Origin: Saxidomus purpurata
Taxonomy: Eukaryota > Mollusca > Bivalvia > Venerida > Veneridae
DNA length: 64,000 nt
Direction: 5' to 3'
NCBI GenBank assembly: GCA_022818135.1
Contig: JAFMSR010000007.1
Location: 4,046,222 to 4,110,221 of the forward strand
The notes beneath the pieces are model-generated. The model had not been told where the DNA came from. It saw nothing but the letters and a program-made list of their open reading frames with translations, and made no database searches. Each line of letters begins with the position of its first letter. Within the stretch, counting starts at the first letter, position 1. This document shows, piece after piece, positions 63,901 to 64,000 of this stretch. Position numbers and translations under genes: made by a program.

Positions 63901-64000
63901 ACTGATATACTAGTATATATAGCCTAAGTATCCTCATCCCAACTAATCCTTTACTAACCCACGCAGTTGTTCTCTATACGACCTTGCTTTTCCTTATGGT
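60961..64000. other. No gene seen to end of window
   Basis: AT-rich DNA. Frames stay at or below 75 codons (62942-63169, plus) and no domain, RNA or repeat is recognised. A short GGGAGGGAGGGGGCGG run lies near 61254. Confidence 0.4.

Overview
This 64 kb window reads as gene-free, AT-rich DNA from a eukaryote, most likely a bivalve mollusc. No open frame is longer than 169 codons, and the longest two are the opposite strands of one 36-bp tandem repeat. I found no rRNA, intact tRNA, CRISPR array or operon-like layout. The bivalve call rests on repeat types: tRNA-derived SINEs whose bodies resemble the bivalve RUDI/V-SINE type, and three arrays of about 145-172 bp monomers carrying TGACCTTGACC boxes and ending in ACGG-type simple repeats (the pearl / Helentron-associated layout known from bivalves). 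Family names come from memory and were not searched. The window is either intergenic or inside a very large intron; the sequence does not decide which.

Layout. About 0.26-7.3 kb and 8.65-14.3 kb are two diverged copies of one segment in direct orientation, with a third partial copy at 1.06-1.29 kb. Their lengths differ because each gained its own insertions: a palindromic MITE-like element at 1.3-1.8 kb, a tandem-repeat element at 2.9-3.6 kb, a tRNA-like SINE at 4.34 kb and a C-rich tract at 5.96 kb in the first copy; a 36-bp minisatellite at 10.8 kb and a poly-T/poly-A tract at 13.8 kb in the second. A second Helentron-like element lies at 14.6-15.5 kb. Another diverged pair follows, 17.3-18.75 kb and 22.9-25.55 kb; the second member holds a 284-bp palindromic element between TTAA sites and a decayed array of about 150-170 bp units.

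From 28 to 37 kb there are two copies of a retroposon-like repeat with (GT)n inside it, a tail-to-tail fold-back element at 29.9-30.65 kb, and two strongly decayed minisatellites at 32-33 and 34.3-34.9 kb. The 37.1 kb copy of the (GT)n repeat sits in one unit of a 128-bp tandem duplication whose other unit keeps the empty site. 37.3-47.7 kb is almost featureless. 47.7-60 kb holds local duplications, two minus-strand SINEs, and a 2.4-kb interval bounded by 137-bp inverted arms at about 94% identity that encloses a third Helentron-like element. The last 4 kb shows only one GC-richer patch near 60.8 kb.

No genes work together here. What can be read is a history of duplication, transposon insertion and tandem-repeat growth and decay. 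The most distinctive points are the insertion with its empty site next door, the 137-bp inverted arms, the fold-back element, and the repeated nuclear-receptor-like half-sites in the Helentron-type arrays. I saw no convincing new biochemical system.
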